Shown: in pieces, positions 1 to 7,851 of the stretch
Position numbering within the stretch: the first letter of the stretch is position 1
How the letters are laid out: the number at the start of each line of letters is the position of its first letter
Origin: an uncultured Alistipes sp.
GTDB taxonomy: Bacteria > Bacteroidota > Bacteroidia > Bacteroidales > Rikenellaceae
NCBI GenBank assembly: GCA_947174295.1
Contig: CAMWIG010000016.1
Span: forward strand, 1 to 19,232
Direction: 5' to 3'
DNA length: 19,232 bases
The notes under the pieces: model-generated
What the model saw: only the letters and a program-made list of their open reading frames with translations
What the model was told of the DNA's origin: nothing
The model's database searches: none
Translations under genes and position numbers: made by a program

Positions 1-428
1 ACCTTCTCTACGTCTATTCGCCCGATATCGTCGGCTCGCAGGAGAGCTACCTCGAATTCTGGCCCGGCGACGAGTATGTCGACATTCTCGGTCTGGACAC
101 CTAAGACCGAAGCTCGTGGTCGGTGGCCTCCGACGGTCGGCGTCTTATGCGTCTGCTCAGACACATAGCCTATATCAAGAACAAACCTTTCGCATTCACC
201 GAAACGGGCGTGGAGAACAACGACTCGCAGCCCGAATGGTGGACCCGGACGCTCATGAAGGCCATCGAGGATATGCCCGTGGCATATGTTCTCGTGTGGC
301 GCAACAAGGACCGCAGCCACTTCTTCGGCCCGTGGCCCGGCTGCGTGTCGGAGGATGATTTTCGGGCTTTCGCCGCCTCGCCGCAGATTCGCATGGAGAG
401 CGACATCGCCGGTATTTACGAACGTTAA
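1..428 (+). pseudogene. GH26 glycoside hydrolase (beta-mannanase family), 3' part, interrupted by in-frame TAA
   Basis: The 5' end lies outside the window. One frame (codons starting at positions divisible by 3) encodes the C-terminal part of a GH26 enzyme, a family of mostly endo-beta-1,4-mannanases. It is interrupted by TAA at 102-104. The peptide before the stop ends VDILGLDT and resumes after it with DRSSW. GH26 proteins usually have an Asp-x-Tyr at this strand, so TAA most simply replaces a Tyr codon (TAC/TAT). Downstream the family features continue. FAFTETG carries the expected nucleophile Glu at codon 201-203. WWTRTLMKAIED, then VLVWRN and a PWPG loop, follow as in Bacteroidetes GH26 proteins. 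The normal stop is 426-428. The acid/base Glu would be upstream of the window. The gene sits 12 bp before the GH37 gene. As written, the protein loses its nucleophile and should be inactive, unless the stop is a sequencing error. Confidence 0.78.
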
Positions 429-440
429 CGATTGCCGAAT

Positions 441-1784
441 ATGAAACATCGACTCAAACTTATCGCCCTCCCGGTCCTCTCGGCCGCCGTCTGCTGCTCG
501 TGCGGCACGACGACCGATGCCGCACGCGTGCGGGAGTTCATCCGCACTTCGTGGGAGGCGGCCGTGCGCTTCAATCCTGCCGACGAAGGAACCCTCATCG
601 GGCTGCCGCACCCCTACACCGTGCCGTGCGTCGACGGCACGTTCCAGGAGCTATACTACTGGGACACCTACTTCACCAACGAGGGCCTCGTCCGAGACGG
701 CCGCACTGAGCTGGCACAGAGCAACGTCGACAATATGCTGTACCTGGTCGAGCGCTACGGCTACATGCCCAACGGCAGCCGCACGTGGTATCTCAACCGT
801 TCGCAGCCTCCCTATCTGGCCATGGCCGTCGCGAGGATATACTCCGAGACGGGCGACCGCGAGTGGCTTTCGCACGCTTTCGGCGTGCTGCGCCGCGAAT
901 ACGACTTCTGGATGACGCAGCGCTCTACTCCCGTCGGACTCAACCGCTACTCCTCGTCGGCCGGCGAGTCTCTGCTCCGCGAGTTCGTCTCTACGGGCGG
1001 TGCGCGTCTGGGCACCGACTTCACGGCCGGTGCACCCGGCGACGCGGAACTGCTGAGGCTGGGCCGCCACTTCGCCGCAGAGGCCGAGTCGGGCTGGGAC
1101 TTCAACCCCCGCTTCGACCGCCGCTGCGAGGATTTCTGCCCGATAGACCTCAATGCGAACCTCTACCTCTACGAGCGTCTGTTCGCCCGTTTCGCCGCTG
1201 TCGAAGGCGATTCGGAGGCCGCGGCGGAGTGGCTCGCCAAGGCCCGCCTGCGCCGCGAGACCATCGACCGGCTGTGCCTTGCCGACGACGGCATCTATTA
1301 CGACTACGACTACCGCCGCGGCTGCCGCTCGACGGTCGTGTCGGGTGCGGTGTTCAACATCCTCTATGCCGGCGTGCCCGATGCGGCGCGTGCAGCGCGT
1401 CTGGTCGACGTAGCCCTGCCGCGTCTCGAATACGCTCACGGCGTGGCCGTCACCGAGGACGCGCCCTACGGCTACTCCTACCAGTGGGCGTACCCCAACT
1501 GCTGGGCGCCGGTCGTCTACCTCGCCGTGCGCGGACTCGATGCCTACGGATACCGCGACGATGCCCGCCGCATAGCCGCCAAGTACGTCTCGACGGTCGT
1601 GGCGACGTTCGGCCGCACGGGCAACCTCTGGGAGAAATACGACGTTCGCGACGGCAGCGTCGGCGTGAGCGACGAATACGAGATGCCGGCCATGCTCGGA
1701 TGGAGCGCCGGAACGTTCGTCTACGCATGCGACTATCTCGCGGGAGCCATAAATGAAAAACCGATTAAAACCTTAACCGAATGA
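441..1784 (+). CDS. GH37 trehalase-family glycoside hydrolase, lipoprotein
   Basis: A 447-residue protein of the alpha,alpha-trehalase family (GH37, (alpha/alpha)6 barrel). Residues 1-21 form a signal peptide ending in VCCSC, so it is probably lipidated on one of Cys18, 19 or 21. FQELYYWDTYF (68-78) is trehalase signature 1. An MPNGSR...YLNRSQPP block and LNRY follow. SGWDF holds the likely catalytic acid Asp220, and LWEKYDV the likely base Glu398. Signature 2 reads QWAYPNCWAP (348-357); the usual form is QWD-x-P-x-[GAV]-W, so Asp is replaced by Ala and the small residue by Cys. The usual RPES segment reads AGES, and the glycine-rich GGGGEY loop reads SDEYEM. The family is clear, but these changes leave trehalose hydrolysis unproven. 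I chose the ATG at 441 because it opens the signal peptide; an upstream TTG adds only three residues. The stop overlaps the susC start (ATGA, 1781-1784), implying translational coupling. Confidence 0.85.
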   Translation: MKHRLKLIALPVLSAAVCCSCGTTTDAARVREFIRTSWEAAVRFNPADEGTLIGLPHPYTVPCVDGTFQELYYWDTYFTNEGLVRDGRTELAQSNVDNMLYLVERYGYMPNGSRTWYLNRSQPPYLAMAVARIYSETGDREWLSHAFGVLRREYDFWMTQRSTPVGLNRYSSSAGESLLREFVSTGGARLGTDFTAGAPGDAELLRLGRHFAAEAESGWDFNPRFDRRCEDFCPIDLNANLYLYERLFARFAAVEGDSEAAAEWLAKARLRRETIDRLCLADDGIYYDYDYRRGCRSTVVSGAVFNILYAGVPDAARAARLVDVALPRLEYAHGVAVTEDAPYGYSYQWAYPNCWAPVVYLAVRGLDAYGYRDDARRIAAKYVSTVVATFGRTGNLWEKYDVRDGSVGVSDEYEMPAMLGWSAGTFVYACDYLAGAINEKPIKTLTE

Positions 1785-4700
1785 AGACTTCGAACCTTGA
1801 ATATCGCGGCAGGCGGCTCATCATAGCCATATTGCTGCTCTTTTCGGCGACCGCGCTCCATGCCCAGAACACGATAAGCGGCCGCGTAAGCGCCGACGGC
1901 GAGCCTCTCGTCGGAGCCGGCGTGGTGATAAGGGGAACGACCACGGGCGTCAACACAAACATCGACGGCGAGTTCTCGATTCGCGCCGCCGCAGGCGACG
2001 TGTTGCAAGTGAGTTACGTGGGATACGACACCGCCGAGATTACGGTCACGGCGGCCATGACGACCCTCGACGTAGTGCTCGAATCGCAGAACACCATCGA
2101 CGACGTGGTGGTCATCGGCTACGGAAGCATGCGCAAGAGCGACGTCACGGGCTCGGTCGCGTCGGTGAAGATGGATGCCGTGCGCGACATCTCCTCGTCG
2201 TCGGTCGAGAGTCTGTTGCAGGGCCGGGCGGCGGGTTTGCAGGTGATGAACACCTCGCAGGACCCCGGTGCCGGCGTCGAGGTGCGCATCCGCGGCAACA
2301 GCTCGCTCAACGGCTCGAACACGCCTCTGGTCGTGGTCGACGGATTTCCGCTCGGCGACGCCGGCAATCTGTCGCAGATAAACCCTGCGGACATCGAGTC
2401 CATCGAGATTCTGAAAGACGCCTCGTCGGTGGCCATCTACGGCTCGCGCGGCGCCAACGGCGTGATTCTGGTCCAGACACGCACGGCCAAGGGCGGCCGC
2501 ACCGACGTGACGGTCAACCACCGCACGACGATAGGCCACTTCACGGCGCCGCTGAACGTGTGGCGCAATCCGCTGCAAATGGCCCAGATTGCCAACGAGG
2601 AGCTCACAAACGCCGGTCTTCCGGCCCTCTACACGGGCCGTTACGACAACGGGACCTACTACCCGTCGCTCATCGAGATACAGTCGGGCGAGTGGGCCAA
2701 TACCGACTGGGCGGCGCTGTGCCTTCGTCCGGCCATGGTCAACAACACCTCGGTTTCGGTGGCGCACTCCACCGACCGCGGTTCGGTCAACCTCTCGCTC
2801 AACTACTTCAACGACCAGGGCGTCTACCGCAAGGACGATTTCGACAAGGGCAACGTGCAGCTCAACGGTTCGTACAAGCTCGCGCGCAACTTCACCTTGC
2901 AGACCTCGAACATCTTCTCGATTCACAAGCGTCGCGTGAACAATTCGCTCGAATACGGCCGCAATCCCCTGTGGCCCGTCTACGACGGGAACGGCGACTA
3001 CTTCGTCGCCTCGGAGACCGATTTCGGCCATCCGCTCCTGATTACCGACAACGTGAAGAACCTCACCACGGGCCGAGACCTCATCTCGTCGCTGGCGGCC
3101 GAGTGGGAGATAATCGACGGCTTGAAGATACGCACGCAGCTCAACTACAACTACTCGTCGTCGGTGCAGGATGCCTACAACGCCTCGAACACCTCGCAGG
3201 ACGCCCACGACATGAACGGCATCGCGCGCATCGCCAACTCGCTCTCGCAGGACGTGCTGACCGAGACCTACGCGACATTCCAGCGCACTTTCTCGGGACG
3301 CCACAGTCTCTCGGTCATGGCCGGACACTCGTTCGACTACAACATGGCCCGCACGCTGTCGACGACCTCCTACGACTTCGTGAACGACGCCTTGGGCAAC
3401 GAGAACATGGGTGCCGGCAACCCGCAGCGCAACGTCATCGACAACACGTACAGCATGAGCAAGCTGCTGTCGTTCTACGGCCGCGCCAACTACTCGTTCG
3501 ACGACCGCTTCCTGTTCACCTTCACCATGCGCGCCGACGGCTCGTCGAAGTTCGGCCGCAACAGCCGGTGGGGCTACTTCCCCTCGGGTGCCGTGAGCTG
3601 GAAGCTCCACAACGAGGAGTGGTTGAAGCGCACGGGCGCGTTCGACGAGTTCAAGGTGCGTCTGTCGTGGGGACTTTCGGGCAATCAGGGCATATCGCCC
3701 TACCAGACTCTCAACCGCTACGGAATCGAGAAGTACTGGTTCGCCGACAAATGGCAGACCGTCATAGGCCCGGGCTACGAGGTCGACCGCGAGGGCGCCG
3801 ACGACCGATACGTCGTCTGGGGCGGCATCTCGAACCCCGATTTGAAGTGGGAGACCACGCGGCAGTGGAACGTCGGTCTCGACATGGCGTTCTTCGATTC
3901 GCGTCTGCGCCTGACGGTCGACTGGTACGACAAGTACACGACCGACCTTCTGCGCGAGAAGTATCTGCCGCTGTCGAGCGCCTACGACAAGATGTGGGTC
4001 AACGACGGCAACATCCGCAACCGCGGCGTGGAGGTGACGCTCGAAGGCGAAATCATCCGCCGCAAGGACACGTCGCTCTCGGCCACCGTGATATTCTCGC
4101 GCAACCGCAACCGCGTGACGGGCCTGGGCAACGCCGTGTCGAGCGGCCTTAGCACCGACTTCATGACGGGCATGCAGTACGAATTCTGCGGGCAGTCGCT
4201 CTCGATGTTCAACGCCCACCCCTGCATCTACGCCGTCGGCTACCCTATGTACGCATTCTACGGCTACCGTGTCGACGGCATCATACAGCAGGGCGAGGAC
4301 CCGGGATTCATGAGCACCGACGGCAAGGACCTGCCGGGCGAGTTCCGCTATGTCGACCTTAACGGCGACTACGCCATCGACGACCGCGACCGCTGCATCA
4401 TCGGCGACCCGAACCCCGACTTCACGGCCAGTCTCAACCTCGCGTTCCACTGGCGCAACCTCGACGTGTCGATGTTCTTCAACGGCGTGTTCGGCGGCGA
4501 TGTGATATACAACGGCTACACCTACGACCCGCGCGTGAAGGTCAAGCGCTGGACGCCCGACAACCCGACGAACAGCTATCCGCGCCTCAACTCCACGCGC
4601 AGCTACCTCTTCTCCGACTACTTCGTCCACGACGGTTCGTTCGTGCGCTTGCAGAATCTCAACATCGGCTACACGATACCCGTCCGCCGTGCGTTCCTGC

Positions 4701-4849
4701 GCAGCGTGCGCGTGTTCGCCAACATCGAGAATCTGTTCACCCTCACCGGCTTCGAGGGCTACGACCCCGAGGTGGGCGTCGACGGAATCTACTGGGGCGG
4801 CTATCCGCGCCTGCGCAAATATACGATAGGCATCGACCTCAAATTCTAA
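1781..4849 (+). CDS. SusC-like TonB-dependent outer-membrane glycan transporter
   Basis: A 1022-residue SusC/RagA-family TonB-dependent transporter, of normal length for the family. Residues 1-28 are a signal peptide (cleavage likely after LHA). A carboxypeptidase-D-like regulatory domain (about 31-108) follows, with the typical ISGRV...GEPLVGAGV start. Next is the IDDVVVIGYG segment and the plug domain, with LLQGRAAGLQV, the IRGNSSLNG block, PLVVVDGFP and IESIEILKDASS. The remainder is a 22-stranded beta-barrel ending in the beta-signal YTIGIDLKF. SusC proteins import oligosaccharides across the outer membrane using TonB energy, with the SusD partner as a lid. The start codon overlaps the stop of the GH37 gene, and susD follows after 16 bp. 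The substrate cannot be read from this protein; the GH26/GH37 neighbours are the only clue. Confidence 0.97.
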   Translation: MKTSNLEYRGRRLIIAILLLFSATALHAQNTISGRVSADGEPLVGAGVVIRGTTTGVNTNIDGEFSIRAAAGDVLQVSYVGYDTAEITVTAAMTTLDVVLESQNTIDDVVVIGYGSMRKSDVTGSVASVKMDAVRDISSSSVESLLQGRAAGLQVMNTSQDPGAGVEVRIRGNSSLNGSNTPLVVVDGFPLGDAGNLSQINPADIESIEILKDASSVAIYGSRGANGVILVQTRTAKGGRTDVTVNHRTTIGHFTAPLNVWRNPLQMAQIANEELTNAGLPALYTGRYDNGTYYPSLIEIQSGEWANTDWAALCLRPAMVNNTSVSVAHSTDRGSVNLSLNYFNDQGVYRKDDFDKGNVQLNGSYKLARNFTLQTSNIFSIHKRRVNNSLEYGRNPLWPVYDGNGDYFVASETDFGHPLLITDNVKNLTTGRDLISSLAAEWEIIDGLKIRTQLNYNYSSSVQDAYNASNTSQDAHDMNGIARIANSLSQDVLTETYATFQRTFSGRHSLSVMAGHSFDYNMARTLSTTSYDFVNDALGNENMGAGNPQRNVIDNTYSMSKLLSFYGRANYSFDDRFLFTFTMRADGSSKFGRNSRWGYFPSGAVSWKLHNEEWLKRTGAFDEFKVRLSWGLSGNQGISPYQTLNRYGIEKYWFADKWQTVIGPGYEVDREGADDRYVVWGGISNPDLKWETTRQWNVGLDMAFFDSRLRLTVDWYDKYTTDLLREKYLPLSSAYDKMWVNDGNIRNRGVEVTLEGEIIRRKDTSLSATVIFSRNRNRVTGLGNAVSSGLSTDFMTGMQYEFCGQSLSMFNAHPCIYAVGYPMYAFYGYRVDGIIQQGEDPGFMSTDGKDLPGEFRYVDLNGDYAIDDRDRCIIGDPNPDFTASLNLAFHWRNLDVSMFFNGVFGGDVIYNGYTYDPRVKVKRWTPDNPTNSYPRLNSTRSYLFSDYFVHDGSFVRLQNLNIGYTIPVRRAFLRSVRVFANIENLFTLTGFEGYDPEVGVDGIYWGGYPRLRKYTIGIDLKF

Positions 4850-4865
4850 AACCTACGACTGCACC

Positions 4866-6350
4866 ATGAAAAAGATATTCTTTATCGCATCGGCAATGTT
4901 TCTCCTCTGGTCGTGCAATCTCGACGAGGAGCCCTACGGATTCTACTCCGACGACAATTTCTACAAGAGCGAAGCCGACGCCGAGTCGGGCCTGATGTAC
5001 GCCTACAACGCGCTGACGTTCCTCGAATACTCGCGCGGCATATTCTACATCGGCGACATCCCGACCGAGACCATGTCGCCCAAGAGCGACGAGGCGGGCG
5101 ACGTCTACCAGCTCGAAAACTGGATTGCCGGCCGCGAGACCGAGCAGTTGAAGTACTATTTCAAGTTCTGCTACATCGCCATCAACCGCGCCAACACCGT
5201 CATCGAACACGTCCGCGGCAGCTCGGCGCTGAGCGAAGCCGCCCGACGGCGCATTATGGGCGAGGCCTATTTCCTGCGTGCGTGGAACTACTTCAATCTG
5301 GTACGCACGTTCGGGCTGGTGCCGGTTCAGACCGAGGCCGTCACCGAGCTCGCGCAGACCACGCCTCCAATGGCCCGCGACATGGACGAGCTCTACGACC
5401 TCATATTCGCCGATTTGACCGTCGCCGACCGTATGCTCGACGTCGACAAGCGCTTCGGCCGGGCCGACAAGGTCGCCGCACAGTCGCTCATGGCCAAGGC
5501 CTACCTTACGGTCGCCTCGTCCAAGGAGCACAACGTCTACCGATATGCGGAGATGCGCCGCGACCCGCAGATAATGTACGACAGCACCGCCTACTGGGCA
5601 GGCAAGGTCGTGCGCGACTACGGGGCCCACTACGGATTCGACGACGACCTGCGCAGCATCTACGACGTCGACCGCCCGACAGGCCCCGAGCACATATTCA
5701 TCATGCCCATCGACCGCAGCGGCACGCAGGAGGGCAACTACTCCAAGCTGCCGCTCATGTTCCTGCCGTCGAACAACTCCGTGCCGTTCTACATCCGCTA
5801 CGGCAACGGCGACCTGCAACGCGCCAACGGTAACGGCTGGGGCGTGTTCCTCTGCAACGACGAGTTCGTCGAGCGCGCCTTCTCGACCACCGACCGCCGC
5901 CGCACGGAGCTCATCCACCGCGACATCTACGACTCCGAAGGGCGCCCCATCGTGCCCAATCAGGTGCGCGGCTACTTTTCGAGCAAGTACGTCGACCCCG
6001 ACTTCATCGGCGAGCGGACGAGTGCGCGCCCCTACCTGCTGCGTTTCTCCGACATAGCGCTCGTCTATGCCGAGGCAGCCGGCCCCGAGCTGGGACTTCC
6101 CTACGTGAACCGCATCCGCGAGCGCGCCGGAGTGCCTGCGCTGCCCGAGGGAATGTCGGTAGAGCGCTTCCGCGAGGCCGTCATCGCCGAGCGGGCGCTC
6201 GAACTCGCCTTCGAGGGCAACCGTCTGTTCGACCTTCGCCGCACGGCGTCGGTCACGACCACCGACATCAAGGCTGCGGGACTGAGCGAGGCCGAAGCGG
6301 CCTTCTATCCGATTCCGCAGCGTGAAATCGACCTTAACCCCAACCTTTAA
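4866..6350 (+). CDS. SusD-like surface glycan-binding lipoprotein (RagB/SusD family)
   Basis: A 494-residue SusD/RagB-family lipoprotein. The signal peptide ends in LLWSC, giving lipidation at Cys17, followed by a short acidic stretch (NLDEE) that fits the surface lipoprotein export signal of Bacteroidetes. The usual helical (TPR-like) core is visible, including GEAYFLRAWNYFNLVR, where SusD proteins have their conserved helix, and the C-terminal signature ERALELAFEGNRLFDLRR, ending in NPNL. SusD proteins sit on the cell surface as the lid of the SusC channel and help bind and deliver the oligosaccharide. It is 16 bp after susC and 13 bp before the next lipoprotein gene, clearly in the same operon. 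I used the ATG at 4866 because it directly precedes MKKIFF and the hydrophobic signal core. Confidence 0.96.
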   Translation: MKKIFFIASAMFLLWSCNLDEEPYGFYSDDNFYKSEADAESGLMYAYNALTFLEYSRGIFYIGDIPTETMSPKSDEAGDVYQLENWIAGRETEQLKYYFKFCYIAINRANTVIEHVRGSSALSEAARRRIMGEAYFLRAWNYFNLVRTFGLVPVQTEAVTELAQTTPPMARDMDELYDLIFADLTVADRMLDVDKRFGRADKVAAQSLMAKAYLTVASSKEHNVYRYAEMRRDPQIMYDSTAYWAGKVVRDYGAHYGFDDDLRSIYDVDRPTGPEHIFIMPIDRSGTQEGNYSKLPLMFLPSNNSVPFYIRYGNGDLQRANGNGWGVFLCNDEFVERAFSTTDRRRTELIHRDIYDSEGRPIVPNQVRGYFSSKYVDPDFIGERTSARPYLLRFSDIALVYAEAAGPELGLPYVNRIRERAGVPALPEGMSVERFREAVIAERALELAFEGNRLFDLRRTASVTTTDIKAAGLSEAEAAFYPIPQREIDLNPNL

Positions 6351-6363
6351 TATCCCGAATGTC

Positions 6364-7272
6364 ATGAAAAAAATCAAATATTTGCTCTTGATTCTGTCGC
6401 TGGCCGGCTTCGCCGCATGCGAGAAGGATATCGACCGCGAGCTGCCGAGCAACGAGTGTTCGATTCTCGACATCCGCCTTGCCGGGCAGCTGGGCCGTGC
6501 CGAAATCGAGCGTATCGACGATGCGCAGGGGGCGGTGACGCTCTATGTCTTCGAACGCCCCGACTTCCCGTGGGGCGAAGTGGAGGTCGAGGCGCTGGCG
6601 CTCTCGGTGCACGCGTCGGCCGACGTGGCCGAGGGCGACCTGCTCGATTTCCGCAATCCCGGGCGCCAGGCGCGCATCATCGTGCGCTCGCAGACGGGCA
6701 AGCAGGTGCTGTGGACGGTCGGTCTGAAACCATACGACCCGTTCTATGTCGGCGTGTGGGACATCGTCGACGTGAAGATTTACGTCGACCAGAACATTAG
6801 CGGCAACGGAACCGGCGCGTGGGAGACCTCCATGGGCGGTTCCGAATTCGGGCAGTTCGCCTCGGCCGAGCTCGACAACCGCATCACCGTGGAGCTCGAC
6901 GACGAGATGGTCGACGGCAAGTTCACCGGCCGCATCGTCAACGATGCCGGCGCCGACGGTGCCTACGGCTCGTTCCTCGGCATCTATCCAGGCGAGTACT
7001 CGGCCGATGCGCCGCTGGACATGAATCCGCGCCTGCGCCATCTGCTTCCGGCCGGAGAGTCGGAGTGGACGCTCGACCTGGCCACCGGCCAGATGCGCAT
7101 CTCGAAGAACAACATCTCCTCGACGATGACCTTCTCGCGCGATGCGTCGGGCAGCGTGTTCTTCGACTTCGCGCTTCCCGATGCCTCGGGCGACGTGGCC
7201 GGCAACAACTTCTACGACAACTTCTGGCGCAGCTCGTGGAAATTCTCCTACATCGTCCGCCGGGCGGAGTAG
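6364..7272 (+). CDS. PUL surface lipoprotein, candidate glycan-binding protein (SGBP position)
   Basis: A 302-residue lipoprotein with no family I can name with certainty. The signal peptide ends in GFAAC (Cys19), followed by the acidic EKDIDREL. Residues about 30-125 look like an Ig-like beta domain of the kind seen at the front of many PUL lipoproteins: repeated amphipathic strands, an LLDFRNPGRQARI segment, then TGKQVLWTVGLKPYDP. The rest (about 126-302) is a beta-rich domain with many Asp, Gly and aromatic residues, starting YVGVWDIVDVKIYV and ending in a WKFSYIVRR strand. Position directly after susD is where surface glycan-binding proteins usually lie, so glycan binding is inferred from context. 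An ATG at 6322 would give 14 extra residues overlapping susD; I reject it because the signal peptide starts at 6364. No catalytic motif was seen. Confidence 0.85.
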   Translation: MKKIKYLLLILSLAGFAACEKDIDRELPSNECSILDIRLAGQLGRAEIERIDDAQGAVTLYVFERPDFPWGEVEVEALALSVHASADVAEGDLLDFRNPGRQARIIVRSQTGKQVLWTVGLKPYDPFYVGVWDIVDVKIYVDQNISGNGTGAWETSMGGSEFGQFASAELDNRITVELDDEMVDGKFTGRIVNDAGADGAYGSFLGIYPGEYSADAPLDMNPRLRHLLPAGESEWTLDLATGQMRISKNNISSTMTFSRDASGSVFFDFALPDASGDVAGNNFYDNFWRSSWKFSYIVRRAE

Positions 7273-7273
7273 G

Positions 7274-7295
7274 GGGTTTCCGCGCGGCGCGGCCC
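7274..7295 (+). terminator. Possible weak hairpin terminator after the PUL
   Basis: Directly after the last PUL gene, CCGCG (7280-7284) and CGCGG (7288-7292) pair around a 3-base loop. GGG (7274-7276) and CCC (7293-7295) can extend the stem across a TTT bulge. What follows (GAATAAATTT) is AT-rich but not a clean T-run, so this is a weak candidate. Confidence 0.35.
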
Positions 7296-7302
7296 GAATA
7301 AA

Positions 7303-7334
7303 TTTGGCATTCCGCCCGCTTATCCGTATCTTCG
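7303..7334 (+). promoter_or_regulatory. Bacteroides-type promoter for the exonuclease gene
   Basis: TTTG (7303-7306) and TATCTTCG (7327-7334) are 20 bp apart. They match the Bacteroidetes primary-sigma promoter (TTTG, 19-21 bp, TAnnTTTG) with one mismatch in the -7 box. The exonuclease start codon at 7356 lies 21 bp beyond the -7 box, so the leader would be short. Confidence 0.6.
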
Positions 7335-7355
7335 TGCCAGCAAATTCGACACACG

Positions 7356-7851
7356 ATGACAGATTTCGCAGCGATAGACTTCGAGACGGCCAACCGCGAA
7401 CGCACGAGCATTTGCAGCGTCGGAATAGTGATAGTCTCGAAAGGAGAGATAACGCGCCGCATTTACCGGCTCGTTCGCCCCTACCCCGACTTTTACAGCT
7501 ATTTGGAACACGCAGGTGCACGGACTCACGGCGGCCGACACAGCCGATGCACCCGACTTTCCGACGGTGTGGGCCGACATCGCACCGCACATCGAGGGTC
7601 TGCCGCTCGTGGCGCACAACAGCCCCTTCGACGAGGGGTGTCTAAAAGCAGCCTTCGCGAAATACGGCATGCCCTACCCCGGATACGTGTTCCACTGCAC
7701 ATGCCGCGCTTCGCGCCGCACGTTCGGCAAGGAGCTGCCCAACCATCAGTTGCACACCGTGGCCGCCCGCTGCGGATTCGACCTCACGCAGCACCACAAT
7801 GCACTGGCCGATGCCGAAGCATGCGCATGGATAGCGCGCGAGATAATCTAA
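7356..7851 (+). pseudogene. DnaQ-like DEDDh 3'-5' exonuclease, frameshifted by one base
   Basis: Both halves of an RNase T/DnaQ-type exonuclease are present but in different frames. The first half (7356 to about 7502) begins MTDFAAIDFETA, with exo I acidic residues Asp8 and Glu10. The second half continues in the +1 frame as WNTQVHGLTAADT, then AHNSPFDEG (exo II), PNHQLHTVAARCG and HHNALADAEACA (exo III, His and Asp), with stop at 7849-7851. Removing one T from the TTT at 7502-7504 restores SYWNTQVHGLT and gives a 164-residue protein, a normal size for standalone members of this family. These enzymes degrade DNA or RNA from the 3' end; the physiological role of this one is unknown. Its stop overlaps by 4 bp the 3' end of the convergent barrel gene. 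It is either a recent pseudogene or a single-base sequence error. Confidence 0.85.

Noticed and set aside
99..107. Stop-codon recoding in GH26
   Set aside because: TAA is not used for selenocysteine or pyrrolysine insertion, and no structure follows. Mutation or sequence error is more likely.
1733..4630. A 965-codon open frame on the - strand across susC
   Set aside because: It is antisense to a clear SusC gene. Its composition (Val, Ala, Arg, His rich, repetitive) is the expected shadow of GC-rich coding sequence. No signal or domain was seen.
7497..7510. Programmed frameshift in the exonuclease gene
   Set aside because: The shift needed is +1, and the site (AGC TAT TTG G) has no known slippery motif, internal Shine-Dalgarno-like element or following stem. 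A base insertion is simpler.
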